NCBI RefSeq assembly: GCF_009649815.1
Contig: NZ_WJIC01000024.1
Location: forward strand, 52,832 to 116,831
From: Nocardia sp. SYP-A9097
GTDB lineage: Bacteria > Actinomycetota > Actinomycetes > Mycobacteriales > Mycobacteriaceae
Reading direction: 5' to 3'
Length of the DNA stretch: 64,000 bases
Below are positions 38,479 to 46,103 of the stretch, one piece after another. Under the pieces are notes generated by a model that did not search any database, was not told where the DNA came from, and was given only the letters and a program-made list of their open reading frames with translations. Each line of letters opens with the position of its first letter. Position 1 is the first letter of the stretch. The translations under genes and the position numbers were made by a program.

Positions 38479-39915
38479 TTAGACGTCGTAGTAGAGCTCG
38501 AACTCGTACGGGTGCGGGCGCAGGTTGACCGGGGCGATTTCCTGGGTGCGCTTGATGTCGATCCAGGTCTCGATCAGGTCGGTGGTGAACACGCCACCCT
38601 CGGTGAGGTAGTCGTGGTCGGCCTCGAGGCGGTCGATGACCGACGCCAGGGAGGTGGGGGCCTGCGGGATGTTCTTGGCCTCCTCGGGCGGCAGCTCGTA
38701 GAGGTCCTTGTCGACCGGAGCCATCGGCTCGATCTTCTTCTTGATGCCGTCCAGGCCGGCCATCATCATGGCGGCGAAGGCCAGGTACGGGTTACCCGAG
38801 GAGTCAGGTGCGCGGAACTCGATGCGCTTGGCCTTCGGGTTGCTGCCGGTGATCGGGATACGCACGGCCGCCGAGCGGTTGCGCTGCGAGTACACCAGGT
38901 TGATGGGGGCCTCGTAGCCCGGCACCAGACGGTGGTACGAGTTGACGGTCGGGTTGGTGAACGCCAGCAGCGACGGGGCGTGGTGCAGGATGCCGCCGAT
39001 GTAGTGCCGCGCCAGATCCGACAGACCCGCGTAACCGGCCTCGTCGTGGAACAGCGGAACGCCTTCCTTCCACAGCGACATGTGGGCGTGCATGCCCGAG
39101 CCGTTGTCGCCGAAGAGGGGCTTCGGCATGAAGGTGACAGACTTGCCTTCCTGCCACGCGGTGTTCTTCACGATGTACTTGAACAGCTGCAGATCGTCCG
39201 CGGCACCCAGCAGGGAGTTGAAGCGGTAGTTGATCTCGGCCTGACCGGCGGTGCCGACCTCGTGGTGGCCGCGCTCGAGCTCGAAGCCCGCGTTCTGCAG
39301 GTTGGTCGAGATCTTGTCGCGCAGGTCGACGTAGTGGTCGTACGGGGCAACCGGGAAGTAACCACCCTTGTTGCGGACCTTGTAACCACGGTTCGGGGTG
39401 CCATCGGCGTTGTACTCCGCGCCGGTGTTCCAGGAACCCGAGATCGAGTCGATCTCGTAGAAGGAGCCGTTCATCGCCGAGTCGTAGCGGATCGAGTCGA
39501 AGATGTAGAACTCCGCCTCGGCACCGAAGTAGCAGGTGTCCGCGATGCCGGTGGAGGCCAGGTACTGCTCGGCCTTGCGGGCAACGTTGCGCGGGTCGCG
39601 CGAGTACGCCTCACGAGTGAACGGGTCGTGCACGAAGTGGTTGAGGTTCAGCGTCTTCGCGGCCCGGAACGGATCGAGCTGCGCGGTGCTGAAATCGGGC
39701 AGCAACAGCATGTCCGACTCGTCGATCGACTGGAAGCCGCGGACGGACGAACCGTCGAACGCGAGGCCTTCCTCAGCCAGGTCGGCCGTGAAAGCCTTCG
39801 CCGGGATCGAGAAGTGCTGCTGCACACCGGGGAGGTCGGTGAAGCGTACGTCGACGTATTCGACCTCCTCCTCCTTGAGGAACTTGATGACCTCGTCGGC
39901 CGTGCTGAACGCCAC
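38479..39915 (-). CDS. glnA1: Glutamine synthetase type I-beta, main ammonium-assimilating enzyme
   Basis: A 478-residue GlnA1. Start GTG 39915 with AAGGAG six bases upstream. Motifs: FDGSSVRGF (53-61), the metal ligands in EAEFYIFD (133-140), GHHEVGTAGQAEI, MPKPLFGDNGSGMHAHMSLW (263-282), NSYHRLVPGYEAP and RIEFRAPDSSGNPYLAF. The adenylylation segment DKDLYELPPEE places the modifiable Tyr at 406, the same number as in M. tuberculosis, matching the presence of glnE in the window. It forms dodecamers by family knowledge. Transcription is probably nitrogen-controlled through the upstream GlnR box. A terminator isolates it from the SRPBCC gene. Confidence 0.97.
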   Translation of the reverse strand: MAFSTADEVIKFLKEEEVEYVDVRFTDLPGVQQHFSIPAKAFTADLAEEGLAFDGSSVRGFQSIDESDMLLLPDFSTAQLDPFRAAKTLNLNHFVHDPFTREAYSRDPRNVARKAEQYLASTGIADTCYFGAEAEFYIFDSIRYDSAMNGSFYEIDSISGSWNTGAEYNADGTPNRGYKVRNKGGYFPVAPYDHYVDLRDKISTNLQNAGFELERGHHEVGTAGQAEINYRFNSLLGAADDLQLFKYIVKNTAWQEGKSVTFMPKPLFGDNGSGMHAHMSLWKEGVPLFHDEAGYAGLSDLARHYIGGILHHAPSLLAFTNPTVNSYHRLVPGYEAPINLVYSQRNRSAAVRIPITGSNPKAKRIEFRAPDSSGNPYLAFAAMMMAGLDGIKKKIEPMAPVDKDLYELPPEEAKNIPQAPTSLASVIDRLEADHDYLTEGGVFTTDLIETWIDIKRTQEIAPVNLRPHPYEFELYYDV

Positions 39916-39975
39916 TTAGTACTCCTTACGGATCGGTTCCCAGCCAGTTCAACTGCATGGGTTCGTCGCGACCAG

Positions 39976-40029
39976 ACGGTAGGGACGCGGTGTTTCCCCG
40001 CAATCAAGGCTGTGTTTCGCCAGTGTTAC
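39976..40029 (-). promoter_or_regulatory. GlnR-type box and promoter of glnA1
   Basis: On the minus strand: GTAAC (40025-40029), n6, GAAAC (40014-40018), n6, TTGAT (40003-40007), n6, GAAAC (39992-39996). This is the a1-b1-a2-b2 arrangement of the actinobacterial GlnR consensus GTnAC-n6-GAAAC, with only the second a-site degenerate. A possible promoter (TTGCGG 39998-40003, 16-base spacer, TACCGT 39976-39981) overlaps it. No other gene was found in 39916-40464. Confidence 0.75.
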
Positions 40030-40452
40030 ACGTACAGCTGGCCGGGGGTTCGTCGGTGCCCCCGGTTGTCCGAGGCCCACGCGCCGATCGCCGAGTGGCG
40101 TTCGACCAGCACCGATATCCTGCCATTGACCTCGGCCGCATCGCCGATAAGACTCCGAAAAGATAGGGGTCTAACCGTGTCGCGGGCGCTCGCCGTGAGA
40201 ATCCTCACCGCGTGCGGCACCTTTCCGGTTAACCCGCACCCCGTCCGGTAGTCGGCGTGCGAGAGGAAGCTTCGCACCGATCGGGCGACACCGCACCTTT
40301 TGCGAACGCGATTCGGACGCTGCCGCCGGGCGATTCGCGGCGCATCCGGGAGGGGCGTCACGAGTGTGCACATAGGGCGGGATGCTCCGGCGTGTCGCCG
40401 CCATGGGTGCACGGTCGCCGCGGGGGCGTGTGGTGTGGGGAAGGACGGCGAA

Positions 40453-40458
40453 TAAGGT
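40453..40458 (+). promoter_or_regulatory. -10 element of the RDD gene
   Basis: TAAGGT lies 6 bases before the ATG at 40465. A GGAGG ends only one base before the ATG, too close to be a normal ribosome site, so a leaderless start is likely. Confidence 0.4.
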
Positions 40459-40464
40459 GGAGGC

Positions 40465-40998
40465 ATGGCACGTATCACCGGCTCGTGGTTGTCCGGACCG
40501 AACGCGGATTCCGGGGACAACATGCCCGGCGACTATCAGGGCAAGGAACTCGGGCTGCCGAAAAGCGGTGTGGGCGCGCTGGCTCCGATGACGCGCCGGA
40601 TTCCGGCGTTGATCCTGGACTGGTTCATCTCCTTGGGATTGACGGCCGTCCTGGTGCGTCCGAATGCCGATGCGCTGATCGCGAAGTTCGTCAGTGCGAA
40701 TCCGGGCAAGCAGCCGCCCTCGCACTTCGAGGTGATCATCAATTCGCTGGCGACGCCGAATCTGGGGGTGTGGTTCGTGCTGGGCATTGCCACGGTGACC
40801 CTGTTCGGGTTCACGCCGGGGCAGTACTTCCTGCGACTACGGGTGAGCCGTATTGATATCGACGGGCCGGTCGGTTTCGTCCGGGCGCTGGCACGGCAGG
40901 CCATCCTGGTGTTCGTGGTGCCCGCGCTGTTCACCGACAGCGACGGCCGCGGTATGCATGATCGCGCCACTGGCACGGCGCTCACCTACTCTCGCTGA
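40465..40998 (+). CDS. RDD-family membrane protein
   Basis: A 177-residue integral membrane protein. The RDD family hallmark is seen as RRIPALILDWFISLGLTAVLV (RDD-like RxxxxxxD pattern in TM1), and two further hydrophobic segments (PNLGVWFVLGIATVTLFGF and QAILVFVVPALF) follow. The C-terminal GRGMHDRATGTAL contains the conserved HDxxxxT motif. A soluble stretch of about 35 residues precedes TM1. RDD proteins are of uncertain function; some act in cation/proton exchange. It is divergent from glnA1, as for the mycobacterial RDD protein Rv2219A next to glnA1. Confidence 0.88.
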   Translation: MARITGSWLSGPNADSGDNMPGDYQGKELGLPKSGVGALAPMTRRIPALILDWFISLGLTAVLVRPNADALIAKFVSANPGKQPPSHFEVIINSLATPNLGVWFVLGIATVTLFGFTPGQYFLRLRVSRIDIDGPVGFVRALARQAILVFVVPALFTDSDGRGMHDRATGTALTYSR

Positions 40999-41143
40999 GA
41001 GTGGAAGTCCGGGGCGAGCTGGGTGCGCGGGGCGGGCAGTGGATAAGGCCGTCCAGTCAAGGTTGCCCAGGGTTTCCCGGCGCCGATTCCCGGCCGCATG
41101 AACTCGGCCCGCGCGCTAAGTGAAGCGCGCCTCTGTTCGATTC

Positions 41144-41184
41144 ACCTGGATGCGAATCTTCACGATTGCCTCATGCATCCAGGT
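41144..41184. promoter_or_regulatory. Dyad upstream of the Tat esterase gene
   Basis: ACCTGGATGC (41144-41153) and GCATCCAGGT (41175-41184) form a perfect 10-bp inverted repeat, with a smaller AATC/GATT pair inside the loop. It lies in the 340-base gap between the RDD and esterase genes, which holds no other feature I can support. Operator or RNA hairpin; undecided. Confidence 0.4.
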
Positions 41185-41338
41185 CCATCATGGCTTTGTC
41201 GTACAAGAGTCTTCGCGTATGTAGCTCGCTGTTCACCCCCTGTTGCCTTCGATCGGTATGGTCGCAGGCGATCTGCCGGGGCGCATGCTGCGAGCCTGCG
41301 AAACGGGGGATAGCTGTTGATGTGCTGATGGAGGATCG

Positions 41339-42235
41339 ATGGGTCAGGGCTACCGGGCTGCCGCGCGGAGTCTCAGTCGACGGTCGCTGCTCGCGACCAC
41401 GGGTCTGCTGGGCTTGGCGGCCGCCGGAGCAGCTGTGAGCGCGGGCGTGAATGCCGCGCCCGACGGTAACAGCTTGCGAGCGGCCGGCGGCGGTCCGCGA
41501 TCCGTACTCGGCATCGAACCCATCGTCCGCACCGAACGCGTGTTCTCCCCGGCTCGCAAACGCGAAGTGGATGTGGTCACCATCCTGCCGCCGGGCGTGC
41601 CGACCCAGGGCCTGCCCATGTCACTACTCCTGCACGGCCTGCACGGCACCGCCCACACCGCGGCCATCGGCGGAATCGGTGGTCTGCTCGCCGCCGCGGC
41701 CGCGGCCCGCCTGGTGCCCGCCTTCGGTTTCATGGCCATCGACGGCGGTGACAACTATTGGCATAAGCACTTTTCCGGTGACGACCCGATGACCATGCTG
41801 CTCGACGAGGCCCCGGCCTGGCTGGCCGCGCGAGGTCTGAATGCCGAACCGTTCGCCTGCACCGGCACCTCCATGGGCGGCTTCGGCGCGCTCGTCTACG
41901 GTCGCCGCCGTGCCGAACGCGGCCGGCCCGTGAATGCGATCGCCGCGCTCTCGCCCGGGCTCATCACCTCCTGGAGTGAGATGCGCAAGCGCAATGCCTT
42001 CGCCGATGCCGATGAATGGGCTGCCCTGGACCCGCTGCAGAACATCGCGAAACTGGGCCCGTCTCCGACCGGCGTCTGGGTGGGCGATCGTGACCGCTTC
42101 ATCGACGGCTGCCGCGAATTCATGGGCCGGGCGCGCCTCGAGGTCTCCCGGGTGACCCCCGGCGCGCACAACGACGAGTACTGGAGCACCGTAACTCCGG
42201 ATGTGGTCCGCTTCCTCGGCTCGCACGTCCGCTGA
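41339..42235 (+). CDS. Tat-exported esterase (alpha/beta hydrolase)
   Basis: A 298-residue protein with a twin-arginine signal: SRRSLLATTGLLGLAAAGAAV near residues 13-33. The catalytic domain resembles the PF00756 esterase/antigen-85-like family: LLLHGLHGTAHTAA (oxyanion loop), GTSMGGFGALVYG (nucleophile Ser near 181), a late acidic residue in WVGDRDRFIDGC and a terminal His in TPGAHNDEYWSTV. The mycolyltransferase signature of antigen 85 is not apparent, so a general secreted esterase is the safer call. GGAGG lies four bases before the ATG. It stands alone, upstream of the molybdopterin oxidoreductase operon. Confidence 0.85.
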   Translation: MGQGYRAAARSLSRRSLLATTGLLGLAAAGAAVSAGVNAAPDGNSLRAAGGGPRSVLGIEPIVRTERVFSPARKREVDVVTILPPGVPTQGLPMSLLLHGLHGTAHTAAIGGIGGLLAAAAAARLVPAFGFMAIDGGDNYWHKHFSGDDPMTMLLDEAPAWLAARGLNAEPFACTGTSMGGFGALVYGRRRAERGRPVNAIAALSPGLITSWSEMRKRNAFADADEWAALDPLQNIAKLGPSPTGVWVGDRDRFIDGCREFMGRARLEVSRVTPGAHNDEYWSTVTPDVVRFLGSHVR

Positions 42236-42355
42236 CCCGCGGTCGTGATCGCCCGCCCGAAACGCCGGGTTTCGGGTGGTGTGCGGCGTAATCTGTCCCA
42301 AAGTGCCGCAAGCCCGCCCACGCAGTGACGCCTGTCGTACCGCCGGAGGGATCAC

Positions 42356-42955
42356 ATGAGTGTCTTTTCGCCAGGCTTCCAAGGCCGCCCCCGGCCGACG
42401 AGCGATCGTGTGCCGCCCGGCCAGTACCTGACAGAGGACTTCCCGGTGCTCTCCGCGGGCCCCACCCCGCGCGTGGACCTGGACCGCTGGCAGTTCACCA
42501 TCACCAATGAGACCGGTCGCCAATACAGTTGGAGTTGGCCGCAATTCATGTCGATGACGCAGACCGAACCGCATGTCGACATCCATTGCGTGACAAGGTG
42601 GTCCAAGCTCGACACCACCTGGCAGGGCGTGTCTCTGGACGAACTCCTCGAAAACGTCGAAACCCAAGCCGAATTCGCCACCGTCTCCAGCTATGGCGGT
42701 TACACCACCAACCTTCCCCTGGAAGATCTCCTGGACGGTAAGGCGTGGATCGTGCACACCTTCGACGGCCAAGACCTGCACCCCGAGCACGGCGGCCCCG
42801 CCCGGCTCCTGGTCCCGCACCTGTACCTCTGGAAATCCGCCAAGTGGGTCAAGGCAATTCGCCTCCTCGACTACGACGAACCCGGATTCTGGGAGACCGC
42901 CGGCTACCACAACCTCGGCGATCCCTGGCGCGAGCAGCGCTACCAGGGCGACTGA
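42356..42955 (+). CDS. Sulfite-oxidase-like molybdopterin oxidoreductase
   Basis: A 199-residue cytosolic protein with the oxidoreductase molybdopterin-binding domain. DIHCVTRWSKLDTTWQGVSLDELL contains the Cys that ligates Mo in sulfite-oxidase-fold enzymes, and EHGGPARLLVPHLYLWKSAKWVKAIRLLD is the pterin-contact segment. There is no signal peptide and no heme or dimerisation domain, as in the short YedY/SorA-like group. GGAGGG lies five bases before the ATG. One base separates it from the FAD/NAD reductase gene, which is probably its redox partner; the substrate is unknown. Confidence 0.9.
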   Translation: MSVFSPGFQGRPRPTSDRVPPGQYLTEDFPVLSAGPTPRVDLDRWQFTITNETGRQYSWSWPQFMSMTQTEPHVDIHCVTRWSKLDTTWQGVSLDELLENVETQAEFATVSSYGGYTTNLPLEDLLDGKAWIVHTFDGQDLHPEHGGPARLLVPHLYLWKSAKWVKAIRLLDYDEPGFWETAGYHNLGDPWREQRYQGD

Positions 42956-42956
42956 A

Positions 42957-43790
42957 ATGCGCTGGCAGCCGGCCGAACTCACCGCCGCCCGCTCCGAGAC
43001 CCCCTCCGCGCGCACCCTCACCCTGCGCGTCCCCGGCTGGCCCGGCCACCTCCCCGGCCAACACGTCGACGTCCGCCTCACCGCCCCCGACGGCTACCAC
43101 GCCGAACGCAGCTACTCTCTCGCCGCCCCCGCTGACGGTGACCACATCGAACTCACCATCCAGCGCGTCCCCGACGGCGAAGTCTCCGGCTACCTCGTCG
43201 ACTACTTCCCCGTCGGCGCGCGAATCGAAATCCGCGGTCCCGTAGGCGGCTGGTTCGTCTGGCACCCCGAGACCGGGGGAGCCGCAGTCCTCATCGCAGG
43301 CGGCTCCGGCATAGTCCCTCTCGCAGCCATCCTCCGAGCCCGCCGAAAAGCCCCGTCCGCCAACCCCTTCCGCCTCATCTACGCCCTTCGAGACCCAGAA
43401 GACCTCTACTACCGCAACGAACTCCTCCCGCCCGACCATGAGCTGTCCGCGGTAGGAGGCGCGCCGACAGCTTCGGCGATTGAGCGGCTCGCGCCTGCCG
43501 CGGAGATTCCGCTCAGCCGCGAACCTGTCGCATCTGCCGAATTCGTCATGCCCGGCGACGATGTCGAGGTCTTCCTCGCGTTCAGCCGCAGCGCACCGCC
43601 CGCTGCCCGCCCGCCGGGGCGACTCACCGCCGAGGAGATCGCGAAGCACTCCCTCACACCCGCGCCCGACGTCACCTGCTACGTCTGCGGCCCGACGCCT
43701 TTCGTCGAATTCGCCGCCTCCGCACTGGTTTCCGCCGGTCACGACCCCGCCCTGATCAGAACCGAACGCTTCGGACCGACAGGAAAATAG
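42957..43790 (+). CDS. FAD/NAD(P)-binding reductase, partner of the Mo enzyme
   Basis: A 277-residue ferredoxin-NADP-reductase-type protein without an iron-sulfur domain. The FAD-binding barrel has LPGQHVDVRLTAPDG and ERSYSLAAP, and the NAD domain has GGAAVLIAGGSGIVPLAAILRAR and CYVCGPTPFVEFAASAL. Residues of about 163-200, between ELLPPDHE and DDVEVFLAFSRSAPP, look like an extra segment of about 40 residues relative to the compact family members. The ATG at 42957 follows the previous stop by one base. It most likely passes electrons between NAD(P)H and the molybdopterin protein encoded just upstream. Confidence 0.88.
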   Translation: MRWQPAELTAARSETPSARTLTLRVPGWPGHLPGQHVDVRLTAPDGYHAERSYSLAAPADGDHIELTIQRVPDGEVSGYLVDYFPVGARIEIRGPVGGWFVWHPETGGAAVLIAGGSGIVPLAAILRARRKAPSANPFRLIYALRDPEDLYYRNELLPPDHELSAVGGAPTASAIERLAPAAEIPLSREPVASAEFVMPGDDVEVFLAFSRSAPPAARPPGRLTAEEIAKHSLTPAPDVTCYVCGPTPFVEFAASALVSAGHDPALIRTERFGPTGK

Positions 43791-43792
43791 CC

Positions 43793-44095
43793 ATGACCAC
43801 CCACTACACCTACGCCACCGGCACCGATGACGAAGCCTTCCTCGACGGCAACGCCCTCGCAGGCACCCTCGCGGAAATCTTCACCGCCGACCTCACCGCC
43901 TGCGGATGCCGTTGCGGCGCATGCGGAGTCGTAGAACCCCTGGCCCGAGCCCTCGTCTACCTACACTGCCCCGGCGCCATAGCCCGCTGCCCACACTGCA
44001 CCGCCGTAGTCCTGCGCATCACCACCACCCCCTCCGGCCGCTGGCTCGACCTCGGCGAAGGCGCAGCCCTCTGCCTCCCCATTCCGGAGGGGTAG
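43793..44095 (+). CDS. Small Cys-rich protein (DUF6510-like)
   Basis: A 100-residue protein, the third gene of the molybdopterin operon (two bases after the previous stop). DDEAFLDGNALAGTLAEIFTADLTAC is followed by CRCGACGVVEPLARALVYLHCPGAIARCPHCTAVVLRI, a four-cysteine zinc-ribbon-like arrangement. The C terminus has GRWLDLGEGAALCL. It matches the DUF6510 type found beside sulfite-oxidase-like genes in actinobacteria; a zinc-binding accessory role is inferred, not demonstrated. Confidence 0.78.
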   Translation: MTTHYTYATGTDDEAFLDGNALAGTLAEIFTADLTACGCRCGACGVVEPLARALVYLHCPGAIARCPHCTAVVLRITTTPSGRWLDLGEGAALCLPIPEG

Positions 44096-44135
44096 CCCCG
44101 CCGCTTCGAGGCTGCCCAAATCCGAAACGTCCACG

Positions 44136-44176
44136 ACCAGGCAATCTCCCGACCAATGCCCCGCTGAATGCCTGGT
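44136..44176. terminator. Inverted repeat between convergent genes
   Basis: ACCAGGCA (44136-44143) and TGCCTGGT (44169-44176), a perfect 8-bp repeat with a 25-base loop. It lies between the DUF6510 gene and the convergent hydrolase gene and may terminate both. Confidence 0.4.
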
Positions 44177-44239
44177 GATCTTGAACCACCCGCGAGTGGG
44201 CTCTCGCGTTCTCCCGTCGCCAGGTCCCGTTGATCTCGG

Positions 44240-45106
44240 TCAGGGGAGGGTGCGGGCGAGGAAGTCGCGGATTAGGGCGGTGATTTCGGGGCCGTGGGTT
44301 TCGAGGGCGAAGTGGGCGGCGTCGAGGAGGTGGAGTTCGGCGTCGGGGAGGTCGCGGAGGTAGGCGCGGGCGCCGTCGGGGCCGAAGATTTCGTCGTGTT
44401 CGCCCCAGGCGATGAGGGTGGGCGGGCGGTGCTCGGCGAAGTATTTCTGGAAGGCGGGGTAGCCGTCGAGGTTCACTTTGTAGTCGGCGAAGAGTTGGAG
44501 TTGGATCTCCTTGTTGCCGGGGCGATCCAGGTAGGACTGGTCCAGGGTCCAGGTGTCGGGGCTGACCAGTGGCAGCCGGTCGGCCGGAACCCCGTGCGTG
44601 TATTGCCATTTGGTGGCTTCGATATCCAGGAGTTTGCGCACGGCCGGTTCATGGGTGGCGCGGTCGTTGGCATGCGCGAACAGCACTTCCCAGAACGGGG
44701 TGAAGCCTTCCATATACGCGTTGCCGCTCTGGGTGATCAGCGCGGTGATCCGTTCGGGATTGCGGGAGGCGATGCGCAGTCCGATCGGCGCGCCGTAGTC
44801 CTGGATGTACAGCGCGAAGCGGTCGAGGCCGAGGGAGTCCAGGAGCTCCAGGGTGATCTCGGTGAGTTTCTCGAAGCTGTAATCGAATTCGTCGACCCGC
44901 GGCATGGCGGACTGTCCGAAGCCGATGTGGTCCGGCGCGATCAGGTGGTAGCTGTCGCTCAGCTCGCGCATCAGATTGCGGAACATGGCTGAGCTGGTGG
45001 GGAATCCGTGCAGCAGTACGAGGGTCGGGTCGGCGGGGTCACCGGCCTCGCGATAGAAGACCTGCCGGCCCTGGATCTCTCGGGTGTGGTGTCGCACGGT
45101 GGTCAT
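44240..45106 (-). CDS. Alpha/beta hydrolase, haloalkane dehalogenase/epoxide hydrolase type
   Basis: A 288-residue hydrolase. LLHGFPTSSAMFRNLM (oxyanion HGFP), DHIGFGQSAMP and the nucleophile elbow IQDYGAPIGLRIA carry an Asp nucleophile (QDYG), as in haloalkane dehalogenases and epoxide hydrolases rather than Ser esterases. WGEHDEIFGPDGA and LDAAHFALETHG supply the remaining acid and the base His. Cytosolic. It is single, with a partly palindromic sequence just upstream that may be an operator. The choice between dehalogenase and epoxide hydrolase cannot be made from the motifs. Confidence 0.85.
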   Translation of the reverse strand: MTTVRHHTREIQGRQVFYREAGDPADPTLVLLHGFPTSSAMFRNLMRELSDSYHLIAPDHIGFGQSAMPRVDEFDYSFEKLTEITLELLDSLGLDRFALYIQDYGAPIGLRIASRNPERITALITQSGNAYMEGFTPFWEVLFAHANDRATHEPAVRKLLDIEATKWQYTHGVPADRLPLVSPDTWTLDQSYLDRPGNKEIQLQLFADYKVNLDGYPAFQKYFAEHRPPTLIAWGEHDEIFGPDGARAYLRDLPDAELHLLDAAHFALETHGPEITALIRDFLARTLP

Positions 45107-45136
45107 CGCCTGGTCCTATCGTCCACGCCGGTCCGT

Positions 45137-45166
45137 ATAACCGACTATCGTTAGATAGAAGGTTAT
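45137..45166 (-). promoter_or_regulatory. Probable operator upstream of the dehalogenase-like gene
   Basis: A 30-bp dyad, ATAACC-n2-CTATC-n4-GATAG-n2-GGTTAT, with 11 of 15 positions matching. It is AT-rich in a GC-rich setting and starts 31 bases upstream of the start codon. No regulator gene is adjacent. Confidence 0.55.
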
Positions 45167-45216
45167 AAGCGCCTGGATCATTCCCACTCCCGCAAAAGTT
45201 TTCGGCGAAAAATGAG

Positions 45217-45251
45217 CGAGGCCCCGCATCCGGGAAGGATGCGGGGCCTCG
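45217..45251 (-). terminator. Intrinsic terminator of the DUF4191 gene
   Basis: A perfect 15-bp stem (CGAGGCCCCGCATCC and complement) with a 5-base loop. On the minus strand it is followed within a few bases by a T5 run. It lies 14 bases past the stop. Confidence 0.9.
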
Positions 45252-45265
45252 AAAGAACAGTGGGA

Positions 45266-46012
45266 TCAGCGGCGGCGGATGCTGCGCTGTACGCCTTTCA
45301 TCTTCGCTCCGGCGGGCAGCGGGCCCTTGGGGAGCGCCGGTCCGCCACGCGTCGCGAGTGCGGCGAGACGGCCTTCGATGAGATCCATGCGCTTGGCATC
45401 GATATTGCGCGGCAGCTTGGTGAGGTAGCGCTGCAGCTCCTTGAGCGGCACCTGATCACCCTCGTTGCCGATGACCACGTCGTAGATTGGGGTATCGCCG
45501 ACGAGCCGGGAGACCTTCTTCTTCTCCTGCGCCAGCAGCGATTTCACGCGCTGCGGCGAGCCCTCGGCCACCAGCACCACGCCCGGCAGACCGACCACGC
45601 GATGCACGGCATCCAGCTGAGTGGTGGCCGCGACACCGGGGGTGACCCGCCACTTACCCTGCAGATTGTCGAGCACCCACGCCGCCGCACCGGCCTGTCC
45701 CTCGGCCTTGGCGTACACGTTCTTCTGCACCCGCCGCCCGAAGAGGATGAACGCGGCGAGCGCGCCCAGCAGCAGACCGATCGGCAGCAGGAACCACTGC
45801 AGTCCGAAGATCAGGCCGACCACCAGGAACAGCACCGTCACGCCGACGAACGCGCCGATCATCAGCGGCAGCAGCAGCTTGTCTTCCTTGCGCTGCATCT
45901 GGAATGCCTGCCAGAGTTGCTGGCGGCGCTCCTTCGACGCCTGCTTGCGCGCCGCCTTCGCCGCGGCCTTCGCTTCCTTCGACGGGGTGTTGCCGCCCTT
46001 ACCTGCTGCCAT
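45266..46012 (-). CDS. DUF4191 membrane protein (Rv2219-like)
   Basis: A 248-residue protein. The start ATG 46012 (AAGKGGNTPSKEAKAAAKAARK) has TATCCT six bases upstream (leaderless), so the longer frame to 46201 is rejected. A highly basic, Lys/Ala-rich N terminus precedes two adjacent transmembrane segments (LLLPLMIGAFVGVTVLFLVVGLIFGLQWFLLPIGLLLGALAAFILF, residues about 44-90). The cytosolic domain has YAKAEGQAGAAAWVLDNLQGKWRVTPGVAATTQLDAVHRVVGLPGVVLVAEG and IDAKRMDLIEGRLAAL. The family is conserved beside lipA/lipB in mycolate actinobacteria; function unknown. Confidence 0.9.
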   Translation of the reverse strand: MAAGKGGNTPSKEAKAAAKAARKQASKERRQQLWQAFQMQRKEDKLLLPLMIGAFVGVTVLFLVVGLIFGLQWFLLPIGLLLGALAAFILFGRRVQKNVYAKAEGQAGAAAWVLDNLQGKWRVTPGVAATTQLDAVHRVVGLPGVVLVAEGSPQRVKSLLAQEKKKVSRLVGDTPIYDVVIGNEGDQVPLKELQRYLTKLPRNIDAKRMDLIEGRLAALATRGGPALPKGPLPAGAKMKGVQRSIRRR

Positions 46013-46018
46013 GCGTCC

Positions 46019-46024
46019 AGGATA
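46019..46024 (-). promoter_or_regulatory. Leaderless -10 element of the DUF4191 gene
   Basis: TATCCT on the minus strand, 6 bases before the ATG at 46012. Confidence 0.5.
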
Positions 46025-46103
46025 GTGGCCCGGTACCGGCCGGTTCGCGACGGGACCATTCGGACGTATCCATGTGATGTGAGTCTCAGTGCGCGGCGAG
46101 CGG

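Noticed and set aside
38443..40251. A 602-codon plus-strand frame opposite glnA1
   Set aside because: It is a GC-bias shadow of glnA1 with no family features; glnA1 has full motifs and a ribosome site.
41339..42235. Antigen-85 mycolyltransferase
   Set aside because: The Ser motif and Tat signal fit a general PF00756 esterase; Ag85-specific segments are not seen.
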